The notes under the pieces were generated by a model, which did not search any database, was not told the origin of the DNA, and worked only from the letters and a program-made list of their open reading frames with translations. 64,000 nt of DNA from Microglena sp. YARC (taxonomy: Eukaryota; Chlorophyta; Chlorophyceae; Chlamydomonadales; Chlamydomonadaceae), in NCBI GenBank assembly GCA_022414725.1, contig CM039462.1:59297360-59361359 (forward strand). The letters run 5' to 3'. Below, piece by piece: positions 28,701-35,227 of this stretch. How positions within the stretch are numbered: position 1 is the stretch's first letter; every line of letters starts with the position of its first letter. The translations under genes and the position numbers were made by a program.

Positions 28701-30365
28701 GCACCCACGCCCACCCCGCTAGGTACCCCCGAGAGCAGTGAACGGGAGACGCTCTTCAGCAGCACCAACGACGGGAGCACAGCGAGTGGCGGGCGGGTAG
28801 GCGCTGGCAGCAATGGGGCGGACTCCGTTAAGGGCGGGGGCTCGGTGTTTTCTACACGGGCGTCTAGAGATTCTGCACTTGCTCTTGCCAGTAAGGGGTC
28901 CTCCAGCACAGCTGCAAGGGGCTCACGTACATCAGATAACGAGGCGATGAGACATTCAACTGGAGGCAAGATCAGGCTTGCCACGTTGGACGACGAAACA
29001 CGGATGCTCATGTGGAAGGTGGGTTTGTGGGTTGGCACTGCAAATTGGGTGTGCCTTTAGCACCCTTTTCTGTATTGTCTGTCAGTACCCCTATGGCAGC
29101 CTCGGGCGGCAGCCTCCCCACATATAATGCACCCTTATAAGCCGAATAAAAGAGTGCAGAAGACTCTGGTGCATGTGAAGCAGTCCAGCTGGTTGCCCCA
29201 ATCTCAGCTGTATAGCTGAAATATGTAGCTGAGCTGTATAGCTGTAGTGTTTGGTGCATGGCTGTGTTATTTGGATCACCGTGTTGAGTGTATCACTGCG
29301 TTTTGTCTATCACATTTGAAGTTGGGCAAGTCTCTTCTTCTCATTTATCCACACCTGGACCAACATCCATAACAATTATTTGGCTACCCCTGAACCAACA
29401 TCCATAACAGTTACTTGGTTACCCCTGAATTAATATCCATAGCAGTTATTTGGTTGCCCCTGAACCAACATCCATAGCAGTTACTTGGTAACCCCTGAAT
29501 TAGTATCCATAGCAGTTATTTGGTTGCCCCTGAACCAACATCCATAACACTTATGTGGCTACCCCTGAATCACCAAACACAACAAAATGTAACCATCATC
29601 ATGCGTACTTTTTCCTTTGGTGGTTGGCCCCAATGCAAGCAATCGGGCTGCCCCCCTGAACCTCTTGCCTTTTTCATGTATTCATGTACATTTCCCTGCT
29701 GCTGCAGATTGCTTTGAAGTGTGCGGATCTTGGCCACTGGGCTAGCCCTAGGGATGTCCATTCGACATGGGTGCAGCTCTTAGAAGAGGTATGTTCTTGA
29801 TATTGTATGTCCATAGCTAACATTCATTCTTGAAGTATCCTTTGATGCAAAAAAAATCATTTGTGTTATTTTTATGTGGTGGTGGTGGTGATGATGGTGA
29901 TGATGATGATGATTACTAGGCTTCGGAACTTATTCCTAATTGTGTCCCAAATTATCCCCCAATAGGTATAATAGCTAAATTTCTTAGCTCTTAGTTGTAA
30001 ACTCATTTAGCCAAACTATGGTAGAACAACCCAGGCAAGCTGCCATATGTTCAGGAGAGTGTTGTTGAGCATCCTACTGACTTGTGTGGCAACTGTGTAT
30101 GATCTGACCATCATGATGAAGAGTATAACATATGTTCAAGATATAAGTCTAGTGGCAGACCAGCGAGTAAATTGTGTTTGCCGGTTTACTAACAACAAGG
30201 TTTCCGAAGGACTTTCCCCAGTGCAATTTGTGCAAGCGATGACGCGCTGCAGGAAATGGCAGTTGCGCCCAACATGGCTGCTCAAAATGGCTCTCACAGC
30301 TCGGAATGGCTATTTCAGGCTTTAACTAGCACTAATTACAAAATCGCTTTTAGCGCTAAGCGCCT

Positions 30366-30396
<31 letters not shown>

Positions 30397-31065
30397 CCTT
30401 TCAAACCCTCATGATAACATTATCCTGATGCCTTGCTGGTCTCCAAATGTGCCCGCAGACTCAAGGGGTACTTGTGAACATCATACACACAAGATATGAA
30501 AGACAAATGGGTGCCCACTCCTTCCTTATGTAGGAGTGACACCGCCAATCACATCGACAACATTCTTGAGTCTAGGGCTAGCCCCTGGAGATCAACTGCT
30601 GCAAAACTCTTTCGGCTTTCTTCTTGTACAAATTAGTGCATGTACCCCTACACTCTCATGTCAAGCTCTTGAACTAACCTTCCTCCTTGCATCAGAGTTT
30701 TTTTCCGCCACCTGGAACCCTGTTTTGGTCAAACCTTCCGCTACCATGGGATTCAAATCTCGGCCCCTCCCTATGAACCCCCAGGCCGGCCCTTCAGGCC
30801 CCCTACCTAAATTGCTTTCAGGAGCCCAACCTTGAAAGACACCAAATCCCTGCTCGCTACCATAATACCCCCTATCTGAAATAAACAAATATTTTCTTGT
30901 TTGAATCTGCAGGAGATGTTTCGACAAGGAGATAGAGAGGAAGTTGCTGATCACCAGATCTCGCCACTCATGGACAGGAATAAGACTGGGATCACTAAAT
31001 CTCAGGTTAGTGGTTGGGGCTGTGGGTGCATCTATTGGAGATATGCACGGGTGTGACTTGGGGAT

Positions 31066-31100
<35 letters not shown>

Positions 31101-32906
31101 GGGGGGGGGGGGGGGGGGGGGGGGTGGGGCTCACGGCAGGCTACATGATGAGTTGAGACCTAAGTGTGCTGCTCATGGGGTGCCAGTCATCAGATATGCA
31201 CTTGATCCATTACATCCTGCCCCGCGCGCCTAACCCTGATATCATGCCCTTTCCCTTGAGACCCTCCCCTCCCCCTCCCTCCTTCCCACCATCACGTCCT
31301 ATGAAGGCTTGACCTTGCTCATGTGCCTCACACACTCACACACACACTCACCTACAGCCTCACCCTCACCCACACTCTCGCCCACACCACCACCCACACC
31401 CTCGCCCACACCACCACCCACAGCCTCACCCTCACCCACAGCCTCACCCACAGCCTCACCCAAACCCACAGCCTCACCCGCACCCGCACCACCACCCACA
31501 GCCTCACCCGCACCCACAGCCTCACCCACAGCCTCACCCTCATCTACAGCCACACCCTCACCCTCACCCGCACCACCACCCACAGTCTCACCCGCACCCT
31601 CACCCACACCCCACACCCTCATCCACAGCCTCACCTACACCCACACACACTGCCTCACCCTCACCTACACCCACAACCTCGCCAACACCACCATCCACAG
31701 CCTCACCCTGACCCTCACTCTCTCCCACAGCCACACCCTCACCCACAACCTCTTCCATGCATCAGCCAATCCCACAGCCACACCCTCGCCTACACCCACA
31801 CCCTCGCCCACACCACCACCCACAGCCTCATCCACACCCACAGCTGCACCCACCCTCACCTACATCCACACCCACACCCTCATACGCAGCCTCACCCACA
31901 CCCACTTCCACAGCCTCACCCACACCCACAGCCTCACCCTCACCCTCACCTACACCCACACCCTTGCCCACACCACCACCCACTGCCTCACCCACACTCA
32001 CATGCCACACCCACCCTCACCTACAGCCACAGCCACACCCACACCCTCATACACATCTTCACCCACAGCCTCACCCTCACCCTCACCTACACCCACACCC
32101 TTGCCCACACCACCACCCACAGCCTCAACCTTACCCTCACCCTCACCTATAGCCACACCCTAACCCTCACACATAGCCACACCCTCACCCACAACCTCGT
32201 ACATAGCCCCACCCACTCCCACAGCCTCACCCACATACACCCACAACCTTGCCCACACCACCACCCACAGCCTCACCCTCACCCACAGCCACACCCTCAC
32301 CCACACCCACATCCTCACCCACACCCACAGCCTCACCCACACCCACAGCCTCACCCTCACCCTCACCTACACCCACACCTTTGCCCACACCACTAACCAC
32401 AGCCTCACCCACTCGGACTGCCTTACCCTCACCCTTACCCTCAGTCTCACCTACAGCCTCACCCTAACTCACAACCTCATCCACAGCCACACCCTCACCC
32501 ACACCCTCATCCTCAGCCTCACCCACACCCTCACCTACAGCCACACCCTCACCCACACCACCAACCACACCACCTACCACACCACCAACCACACCACCAA
32601 CCACACCACCAACCACACCACCAACCACAGCCTCACCCTCAACCCAACACACACCACCCCACCCCACCCCCATCCCTCGCCCAACCCCACAACCCCAACC
32701 CACACCCAACCGCCACAACTCCGCAGCCTGGCTTCTTCAAGGTTGTGGTCAAGCCACTCTTCAGTGCATTGAGCACCGCTTTCCCCATGGCCAGCCCCAT
32801 GTTGGATGCAACTGAAGACAACTGCAACATGTGGTTATTGGATGCCCCAAGTCACAGTGGAGCCCTTCCCTCCACCATCAACCAACCGAAGACTAAAGAG
32901 GTCTAG
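305..32906 (+). CDS. Class I cyclic-nucleotide phosphodiesterase, multi-exon (5' incomplete)
   Basis: Predicted 3',5'-cyclic nucleotide phosphodiesterase, hydrolysing cAMP and/or cGMP to the 5'-monophosphate. Proposed exons: 305-343, 1699-1980, 3499-3762, 4085-4204, 10331-10423, 10881-10916, 11249-11506, 16795-16957, 17409 to about 17609, 19837-19994, 23719-23769, 24552-24712, 25143-25411, 27241-27300, 27744-28218, 28723-29018, 29708-29788, 30913-31005 and 32727-32906. From 19837 onward every junction keeps phase with AG/GT borders. The catalytic core shows [34 protein letters not shown] and KSQ-GFF, so both metal-site His, both Asp and the purine-clamp Gln are present. The N-terminal half has a coiled coil and no domain I recognise. 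The start codon and promoter lie left of the window. Substrate preference cannot be told. Exons before 19837 are less certain, and some may be missing from the 4.2-10.3 and 11.5-16.8 kb introns. Confidence 0.85.
395..560 (+). repeat. Dispersed repeat family R1, near-complete copy
   Basis: An element of about 180 bases: AT-rich start, TTCAGTTCATTAATG, CCTGTCACGGTTG, then GGCCTACCCCTGGACTG and a TACATA-like tail. The best second full copy is 20812-21030. Reverse and partial copies occur through region 1. No coding capacity. Confidence 0.6.
640..695 (+). repeat. Dispersed repeat family R2
   Basis: A short motif beginning TTGTTAGGCTCACTTGCACT and ending near a TGCCYATTCAAATG-like sequence. Related copies are at 17908-17970, 18545-18600 and 36178-36222. 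Confidence 0.35.
846..1365. repeat. TACC then CATA tetranucleotide microsatellites
   Basis: (TACC)n at 846-925 followed by about 400 bases of imperfect (CATA)n with ATGC and ACGT variants. Both strands are open in several frames only because the repeat lacks stops. No gene is inferred. Confidence 0.95.
1699..1980 (+). CDS. PDE gene exon, N-terminal region
   Basis: A 94-codon phase-0 exon follows a C-rich tract ending CACCTGTAG and ends at ATGTCG/gtaggt. It encodes a Ser/Gly/Tyr-rich segment (TPWEIEHLL near the start, [10 protein letters not shown] near the end) with no domain I recognise. Its 3' part and downstream intron recur, degraded, at 2990-3300, so this reading frame is the intact copy. 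Confidence 0.6.
2060..2266 (-). mobile_element. tRNA-derived SINE, copy 1
   Basis: On the - strand the head contains an A-box match (TGGTCTAGTGG) and an exact B-box match (GGTTCGACTCC) with a T-arm-like stem, then a unique body, then a 3' tail ending GGCGTTATC. It is flanked by a 12-bp direct repeat GAGATGCCGGTA (2048-2059 and 2267-2278). The paralogous site at 3234-3245 lacks the element. It lies inside a PDE intron, antisense. It is not a functional tRNA: cloverleaf acceptor and anticodon arms do not pair. Confidence 0.85.
2290..2990. repeat. GGT-rich minisatellite in PDE intron
   Basis: About 700 bases of GGTGGT interspersed with GATGATGG and GTTGCGG variants. Open frames through it (poly-Val, poly-Gly) are artefacts. 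A related shorter tract follows the duplicate at 3280-3310. Confidence 0.9.
2990..3182 (+). pseudogene. Degraded duplicate of the PDE exon at 1699-1980
   Basis: Aligns with roughly 1785-1985 (shared GGGCACCTT, CTACGTATGGT, CCCCCTACGCCATCTT, GTTTAGAGGAG) and continues into the same intron sequence. The frame is broken by stops and indels. Confidence 0.75.
3325..3494 (+). promoter_or_regulatory. Very long polypyrimidine tract before a splice acceptor
   Basis: About 170 bases of C with some T end in CCCCATAG at the exon starting 3499. Similar C-rich tracts precede the acceptors at 305, 1699, 4085 and 28723. This is the most extended. Confidence 0.6.
3499..3762 (+). CDS. PDE gene exon with predicted coiled coil
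   Basis: An 88-codon phase-0 exon. The acceptor is CCCCATAG after about 170 bases of nearly pure pyrimidine (3325-3494). The donor is CAGAG/gtgcgt. After [11 protein letters not shown] comes a charged heptad-like stretch ([20 protein letters not shown] onward) that should form a coiled coil or dimerisation helix. An internal ATG at 3538 exists, but the frame stays open and splice-bounded upstream, so I do not take it as the start. Confidence 0.7.
4085..4204 (+). CDS. PDE gene exon
   Basis: A 40-codon phase-0 exon between CACACTACAG and CATCCG/gtgagt. It begins [14 protein letters not shown], directly continuing the previous exon's [14 protein letters not shown]. An amphipathic helix followed by a linker upstream of the catalytic domain is a layout I recall in algal phosphodiesterases (memory, not tested). 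Confidence 0.7.
4715..4791 (+). CDS. Weak candidate exon in the 4.2-10.3 kb intron
   Basis: A 77-base segment between TTGTTTTAG and ACAG/gtaacg with one open frame ([17 protein letters not shown]). Its phase does not fit the phase-0 neighbours, so it is either not an exon or implies further unseen exons. Confidence 0.15.
5560..5650 (-). pseudogene. Fragment sharing a coding-like segment with 21448-21545
   Basis: On the - strand it reads [17 protein letters not shown]. The + strand near 21465 reads [15 protein letters not shown] followed by a stop. Protein-level conservation between two diverged copies suggests a decayed mobile-element protein I cannot name. Confidence 0.4.
6404..7128 (+). 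mobile_element. Helitron-like non-autonomous element, unit 1
   Basis: Starts TCTTATTATATAAGG after an A. Ends with the stem-loop CCCGTCG-GTA-CGACGGG (7100-7116), then eight bases and CTAG (7125-7128) before a T. That is Helitron terminal architecture (5' TC, 3' hairpin, CTRR, A/T target). No Rep/helicase is encoded. Longest and apparently most complete unit of the array. Confidence 0.7.
7134..7295 (+). mobile_element. Helitron-like unit 2 (internally deleted)
   Basis: Same 5' end TCTTATTATATAAAG and same hairpin plus CTAG 3' end, only 162 bases. Separated from unit 1 by TCTTA, which is also found after unit 2. Confidence 0.7.
7301..7861 (+). mobile_element. Helitron-like unit 3 (hairpin lost)
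   Basis: Same 5' end. The 3' end keeps CTCAGATGCTAG but the stem-loop is deleted, so this copy would be a poor substrate for rolling-circle termination. Confidence 0.6.
7862..8531 (+). mobile_element. Helitron-like unit 4
   Basis: The 5' end is diverged (TCATCAGTATATATAAAG). It has the full hairpin 8503-8519 and CTAG 8528-8531. Body shares most of its length with unit 1. Confidence 0.65.
8532..9157 (+). mobile_element. Helitron-like unit 5
   Basis: Body as units 1 and 4 with a degraded 5' end. Hairpin 9129-9145 and CTAG 9154-9157. Confidence 0.65.
9158..9321 (+). mobile_element. Helitron-like unit 6 (5'-truncated)
   Basis: Retains only the last about 160 bases. The stem-loop has one loop change (GGG for GTA), then CTCAGATGCTAG. 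Ends the array. Confidence 0.6.
9510..9565. repeat. Short 9-bp tandem repeat
   Basis: CCGGTACAT repeated three times, then CCGTGACAT twice. Confidence 0.7.
9940..10200. repeat. ATATCA hexanucleotide microsatellite
   Basis: About 260 bases of AATATC/ATTATC repeats in the intron just before the exon at 10331. Confidence 0.9.
10331..10423 (+). CDS. PDE gene exon
   Basis: A 31-codon phase-0 exon between ATACCGCAG and AGTCGG/gtgagt, reading [20 protein letters not shown] then [12 protein letters not shown] degraded copy lies 210 bases downstream at 10541-10593. Confidence 0.65.
10541..10593 (+). pseudogene. Degraded duplicate of the PDE exon at 10331
   Basis: Matches the 3' half of 10331-10423 (TAAGAACATGC, TTTGG, GCATGGCTCACTACCCC) with indels. 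The donor position reads GGGTGTAT instead of GGGTGAGT. Confidence 0.7.
10660..10845. repeat. GGCT/GACT tetranucleotide microsatellite
   Basis: Alternating blocks of (GGCT)n and (GACT)n in the intron before the micro-exon at 10881. Confidence 0.9.
10881..10916 (+). CDS. PDE gene micro-exon
   Basis: A 12-codon phase-0 segment ([12 protein letters not shown]) between ACACGCAG and CGCATT/gtaagt. Both splice sites are strong and the phase fits, but the length alone proves little. Confidence 0.5.
10980..11640 (+). repeat. R1 partial copies around the exon at 11249
   Basis: Two + strand 3' fragments, about 10980-11070 and 11560-11632, each with TAGCCTATTTGGCTACCCC. They bracket, and are not part of, the exon between them. 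Confidence 0.5.
11249..11506 (+). CDS. PDE gene exon, Ser-rich linker
   Basis: An 86-codon phase-0 exon between ACTGTCCGCAG and AGTGAG/gtgcgc. It contains [19 protein letters not shown] and a Cys-containing stretch ([16 protein letters not shown]). The frame closes soon after the donor. The donor GTGCGN type recurs at 3763 and 19995 in this gene. Confidence 0.65.
13395..13600 (+). repeat. Dispersed repeat family R3
   Basis: A TTAGC-rich start, GTGCCATGTGTCAAGGAG, then GTATGATCTGCCCATCATGA. Other copies are 29945-30125 (+) and 33625-33835 (-). Includes a palindromic CATCATGAATTCATGATG-type core. No coding frame. Confidence 0.6.
14800..14990 (-). repeat. Dispersed repeat family R4
   Basis: Shares GGTAGNGATCAGGGATTT, GGGCTCCT and GCGGAAGGTTTG blocks with 26010-26222 and 30690-30865, which are in the opposite orientation. 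Possibly an old SINE, but no A/B box pair is clear. Confidence 0.55.
16266..16366 (+). pseudogene. Degraded duplicate of the PDE exon at 16795
   Basis: CTCCCTCTCTTCAGTCAAGC and CCCTCACTGAGGGTGACATA align with the exon 500 bases downstream. The frame shifts and stops at TAG. Confidence 0.7.
16795..16957 (+). CDS. PDE gene exon, basic linker
   Basis: The acceptor TTTCCCATTTCAG is excellent, and the donor CGAATA/gtaagc leaves phase 0. It encodes [20 protein letters not shown] and onward. Starting at 16795 needs two bases from a previous exon, while the exon ending at 11506 is phase 0. Either an exon is missing between them or a weaker acceptor at 16828 is used. A degraded copy lies at 16266-16366. 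Confidence 0.5.
16958..19636. other. PDE intron sequence
   Basis: Apart from the candidate exon at 17409 it holds CAC-rich sequence (17090-17280), AT-rich sequence near 18000, two R2 fragments, poly-C runs near 18716 and 19046, and an R1 fragment at 19300-19385. Confidence 0.55.
17409..17609 (+). CDS. Probable PDE gene exon, 3' border unclear
   Basis: A 67-codon open frame after ATTCAAG, phase 0. It includes [19 protein letters not shown] and [19 protein letters not shown], composition typical of coding sequence. It ends at TAA directly before a GT, so the true donor must lie earlier. CGAGTGGGC within it is one candidate. Confidence 0.35.
19638..19716 (+). pseudogene. Partial PDE exon copy a (5' half)
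   Basis: After CCTCCACAG it reads in frame [20 protein letters not shown] then ASNGQPP, matching the 5' half of the exon at 19837 before dissolving into C-rich sequence. The acceptor is retained. Confidence 0.75.
19837..19994 (+). CDS. PDE gene exon, start of catalytic domain
   Basis: A 158-base exon between CTCAAACAG and ATTAG/gtgcgg, ending in phase 2. It encodes [20 protein letters not shown] and [15 protein letters not shown], the first helices of the PDEase catalytic domain. AG plus the first base of the next exon makes Arg. It sits among six partial copies of itself between 19638 and 20810, and this is the only complete one. Confidence 0.85.
20095..20138 (+). pseudogene. Partial PDE exon copy b (3' half)
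   Basis: Reads [17 protein letters not shown] in frame and ends GTCAG/gtgagg, a better donor than that of the main exon. The 5' half is absent. Confidence 0.7.
20375..20430 (+). pseudogene. Partial PDE exon copy c (3' half)
   Basis: Reads [17 protein letters not shown] in frame. The final AG before the donor is mutated to AT (ATCAT/gtgagg). Confidence 0.65.
20521..20574 (+). pseudogene. Partial PDE exon copy d (3' half)
   Basis: Reads [14 protein letters not shown] in frame and ends ATCAG/gtgata. Sequence upstream of GFM is degraded. Confidence 0.65.
20745..20810 (+). pseudogene. Partial PDE exon copy e
   Basis: Reads [20 protein letters not shown] in frame, then loses similarity before the donor. 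An R1 repeat begins directly after it. Confidence 0.65.
20812..21030 (+). repeat. R1 near-complete copy with CATA tail
   Basis: TTTAATTATAATAG start, TTCAGTTCATTAATGC, CAGCCTATTTGG, CTAGACTGTAAGATACATAC tail running into (CATA)n. Suggests R1 tails seed the CATA microsatellites. Confidence 0.6.
21448..23040. other. Unidentified coding-like patches inside a PDE intron
   Basis: Short coding-like stretches on both strands: [15 protein letters not shown] (+, shared with 5560-5650), [20 protein letters not shown] (-, near 22750-22830) and [20 protein letters not shown] (+, near 22895). Probably decayed mobile-element protein sequence. No family recognised. Confidence 0.3.
23041..23718. other. PDE intron, AT-rich with CATGTAAACC-like repeats
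   Basis: 23400-23640 holds degenerate repeats of ACCATGTAAA/ACCATATAAA. Nothing else supported. Confidence 0.5.
23719..23769 (+). CDS. PDE gene exon with NPYH motif
   Basis: A 51-base exon between GCTGCTGCAG and CATTGCAG/gtgtga. It encodes [20 protein letters not shown] is the conserved class I PDE motif just before the first metal-site His. Phase 2 to phase 2, in frame with both neighbours. Confidence 0.88.
23925..24142 (-). mobile_element. tRNA-derived SINE, copy 2
   Basis: Collinear with copy 1 over its whole length (A box TGGTCTAGTGG, B box GGTTCGACTCC with a perfect GGGGG/CCCCC T-arm stem, tail GGCGTTATC). Flanked by TTGTGTACATA at 23914-23924 and 24143-24153. Antisense in a PDE intron. 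Confidence 0.85.
24270..24475 (-). repeat. R1 copies, reverse orientation
   Basis: Two tandem reverse fragments, each with CCAGGGGTAG and AGGAGGGGCT motifs. Confidence 0.5.
24552..24712 (+). CDS. PDE gene exon with first metal-binding His
   Basis: A 161-base exon between CGCCGCAG and CCTGCAG/gttgtt. It begins (R)[11 protein letters not shown], the canonical xHAADV motif whose His coordinates the catalytic metals. It continues through [12 protein letters not shown] to NYLTVEDPA and ends in phase 1. Confidence 0.9.
25143..25411 (+). CDS. PDE gene exon with the HD metal site
   Basis: A 269-base exon between CTCTCCTTAG and AGAAAG/gtaaga. It contains [20 protein letters not shown] (class I PDE HD..H signature) and [18 protein letters not shown] (YND..ENHH). 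Residues for metal binding and the catalytic His are present. This exon by itself identifies the gene. Confidence 0.95.
25412..27240. other. PDE intron with R4 copy and short repeated phrases
   Basis: R4 at 26010-26222. The phrase AATGCCCATTCACACTGAG or close variants recurs near 26240, 26710 and 27205. A poly-G run lies near 26843. No exon supported. Confidence 0.5.
27241..27300 (+). CDS. PDE gene exon
   Basis: A 20-codon phase-0 exon between GCCTTCCCAG and AAGCAG/gttggt. It encodes [20 protein letters not shown], matching the LVL-TDM helix of the family. A long GTGT-rich tract follows the donor. Confidence 0.9.
27305..27520. repeat. GTGTGTAT/TAGGTGTG microsatellite
   Basis: Variable GT-rich repeats in the PDE intron directly after the 27300 donor. 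Confidence 0.85.
27744..28218 (+). CDS. PDE gene exon carrying a Ser/Ala-rich insertion
   Basis: A 475-base exon between TTGCTGCGCAG and GCCATAG/gtatgt. It begins [16 protein letters not shown], the family helix that follows TDM. It then enters a Ser/Ala/Pro-rich region of about 140 residues not found in typical catalytic domains. Ends in phase 1. Confidence 0.85.
28420..28545 (-). repeat. R1 copy, reverse orientation
   Basis: CAGCCAAATAGGCTGAAGGG, AGCACTGATGAACTGAACCC and GACCCTGAGTTTGTGCT match the complement of the 20812 copy over its central part. Confidence 0.6.
28723..29018 (+). CDS. PDE gene exon, low-complexity insert and return to core
   Basis: A 296-base exon between CCCCGCTAG and TGGAAG/gtgggt. 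It encodes a Ser/Gly-rich stretch ([33 protein letters not shown]) and ends [12 protein letters not shown], the helix preceding KCAD. It completes the insertion begun in the previous exon. Confidence 0.85.
29320..29570. repeat. Tandem 60-base phrase in PDE intron
   Basis: CCCCTGAACCAACATCCATA and TTATTTGGTTGCCCC alternate about five times, with CAGTTACTTGG variants. It looks like a local expansion of an R1-like end. Confidence 0.6.
29708..29788 (+). CDS. PDE gene exon with second metal-binding Asp
   Basis: A 27-codon phase-0 exon between GCTGCTGCAG and GAAGAG/gtatgt. [18 protein letters not shown] contains the conserved CAD-GH motif whose Asp completes the metal site. Confidence 0.95.
29945..30125 (+). 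repeat. R3 copy 2
   Basis: CATATGTTCAGGAGAGTGTTG and GTATGATCTGACCATCATGA match R3 copy 1. Confidence 0.6.
30690..30865 (+). repeat. R4 copy 3
   Basis: CCTTCCGCTACC, GGCCCTTCAGGCC and CAACCTTGAAAGACNCCAAA shared with 26010-26222. Confidence 0.6.
30913..31005 (+). CDS. PDE gene exon with purine-binding Gln
   Basis: A 31-codon phase-0 exon between ATCTGCAG and TCTCAG/gttagt. It encodes [20 protein letters not shown] then [11 protein letters not shown]. FxQGDRE and SPLMDR..KSQ are family signatures, and the Gln is the nucleobase-contacting residue. Confidence 0.95.
31068..31124. repeat. Poly-G run
   Basis: About 57 bases, nearly all G, 60 bases after a PDE donor. Length in an assembly should be treated with caution. 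Confidence 0.9.
31320..32700. repeat. CCTCACCCACA minisatellite filling the last PDE intron
   Basis: About 1.4 kb of CACCCTCACCCACAGC-type units, depleted of G on the + strand and ending at the acceptor ACTCCGCAG. Open frames of 284 and 357 codons here are repeat artefacts. Confidence 0.9.
32727..32906 (+). CDS. PDE gene terminal exon
   Basis: A 60-codon exon including the TAG stop, after ACTCCGCAG. It begins [19 protein letters not shown], continuing KSQ-GFF of the catalytic domain, and ends with a short Ser/Pro tail. No clear polyadenylation signal was seen close downstream. Confidence 0.9.
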   Translation, partial: PGFFKVVVKPLFSALSTAFPMASPMLDATEDNCNMWLLDAPSHSGALPSTINQPKTKEV

Positions 32907-34900
32907 TTGTCTTCATAATATGTCTATGCGCTAGGTTAACTACCAACCTACTGGAGCTCGGAAGATACTAGAACCTGCATCAGGGCACTACATTTGGTCA
33001 TTTGGGGTTACTTCTTTAACGCAACTGCCTTTTTTTGCGAGCCAGTACGCAGTTGACTAGACGAATCTGTATGCTGGAGATCTCCCCCTTAGAAGCGATT
33101 TAGCAGCAAGCTGCAAGCGAATTAGCAGAAAGGCGCAAGCAAAATGGAGCTGTGTGCGAGTAAGCAGCAAGGATTTGACGCAGCCTGCGATGTGGCTGCA
33201 AGCGAATTGTAGCTACAAGCAAATTAGCAGCAAGCGAAATGAGAGCAAGTACGGTACGACGGTACTGCCCAGGGCAGTTGACGGTTACAAAGCGGCTGCT
33301 CACGATTACTGAGCCTCACAGCCTCATAATTTGAATATCTCACAGTTCCACCCCTTCAGTCGCTTACTAAATCACTGAGTCTCACTCTCTTTGATCTATG
33401 CAAGCAACTGTCAAAAAGCCCAGCACGCAGAAAACGCAGAACGCAATGTTAGTCCAAAAATCTGTGTGCTGCACGCAGAGGGGGTTTGCAATTTTGCTTC
33501 AATCTCGCAATCTGGCTACAAAAGCGCAAAAACGCGCATGATGTAGTACCCTGAACCTTACTACCTTGACGTAGAACCCTGAACCCCCGTAGTCCTACCC
33601 TGAGCCCTACTACCCAGTTATTACCTACTTCATCATGAATTCATGATGGTCTGATCATAAACAATTGCCACAAAATTCAATCGAATGCATAACAACACTC
33701 TCTTGAACATATGGAATTTTCTGTTTTTTTGGCTAGGTTGGGCTCAATTAGTTTACAGCTTACATAATTTAGCTATTAGCCCTATGAGGGCTAATTTGGT
33801 CCACGATTAGCCGTAACCTTCAAAGCCTAATCAAGCGATGGCACGGGTATGCTTTCTGATGCACTCAAGTCTGCAGGAATTGAAGTGATGGGAATAGCAA
33901 AGAAAAATACAAATGGTGTTACATGGTTCCGCATGACTTTTAACCGTTGGCAGAAAACACTTCACCCCCCTGTGCGATCCTTATGGATACCCACAGGGGG
34001 TAAACACAAATAAGAGAAGGGAGATGAGTGGACGGGATCAAGCTAACTGTGTTCGGTTAGGTCCCAGGAATCTCACATGGATGCTAGGCCTCATGATCAC
34101 ATGTTGGTTGGACAGGAAATCTTGGCGTGTGGGCATGGAGTGTGTCGTCTGCCTGTCACATTGACCTCGTGTTCGGCATTATGCACTGTTTCGTTTGTTG
34201 GCTACACGTAACAGCTTCTAGGCAGCTCCTTCTCCTTGTCCTTTGGCCAAACCTGGCGCTAGCTAATGTGGCTGAAGGCAGACATGTCATGCATTCCAAC
34301 GCAGCTGAAAGCATTGAGCGCGGACTAGTGGCTGGCTAGTGGGGCTGGCCGGAGGCTGTCATGTGCAACCCCCAAAAGAAACATTGTGCTAAGGGTTATG
34401 GGCCATCACATGTATGTCGAGTCTCGCTCGTTTTTCCGCGTGTGCAATATTGAATATGTGATTTCATGTATCTGAGCTTGGTGTTCTCTTGACAAAATGA
34501 TGGAGGGTGAGGGCAGGACTTTTTCCCGCTATCTATTCTGAACGCTACCCGTATTTGACGAAATGTCCATTACCTGAGACTAGATTCGAGATCCCAGCAC
34601 TGAATAATCTCCCTCGCACTTCAGGACTTGCATTATTATAGAAGTGTGGTTTTACCGGTCGTGACATCTGGTCCTGATCGCTACATAGAGCCCAAATCGA
34701 CACAATCCACTACCCAGCTCGACCCCCAGTAGTTACACCCAGGAAAGGCCCATGGTTCAACAATTCAGGCAAATCCATGACCTCGACCAAGACTTGGCCT
34801 CAACCCCCGCCCCTTGCCCTGATTTAAATCATTGTCTGCTCGACCCCCTTTATAGCTTCACTCAACCTCGACCCCTTGATCCCCGTCAATACCTACAATA
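32907..34900. other. Region downstream of the PDE gene
   Basis: AGCAAGCGAATTAGCA-type short repeats at 33090-33240, R3 copy 3 (33625-33835, -), and a segment at 34190-34390 that recurs at 35865-36060. No gene supported. Confidence 0.5.
34190..34390 (+). repeat. Dispersed duplicate pair, copy 1 (second at 35865-36060)
   Basis: Shared blocks: CAGCTTCTAGNCAGCTCC, TTGGNCCAAACC, GTGGCTGGCT. The pair brackets the transposase-like pseudogene, so it may be the ends of one element or a segmental duplication. Confidence 0.45.
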
Positions 34901-35227
34901 GCTTAATGGTTTGGTCATCCTGATCTGTTTGAAGTTCTCGCTACAAAACTTGCCTTCGAACTCACCTATTACCAGGGAGGCGAGAGTTTTGAAAGGTCAT
35001 TGTAATGGTGACTACAAGAGTTGCTATCAGAACAGGAAAAAAGGGACAAACAGGCTAACACAAGCACTTTGGGCGTCCATGTTGTGCTGGCCAATGAGAT
35101 GGCCAATGTTAAGTTAGATGCTCTCCTTGCAGGATGGATTTTGACAGCAAGCGCCATTGTGTATAGAGGCATTAGTAGTCAGCGGGCCATATTTCGAAAC
35201 AGCATAACCTCAGCTTATTTTCACCAG

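Noticed and set aside
31309..32396. 284- and 357-codon frames
   Set aside because: CCTCACCCACA minisatellite between two well-supported PDE exons, so intronic.
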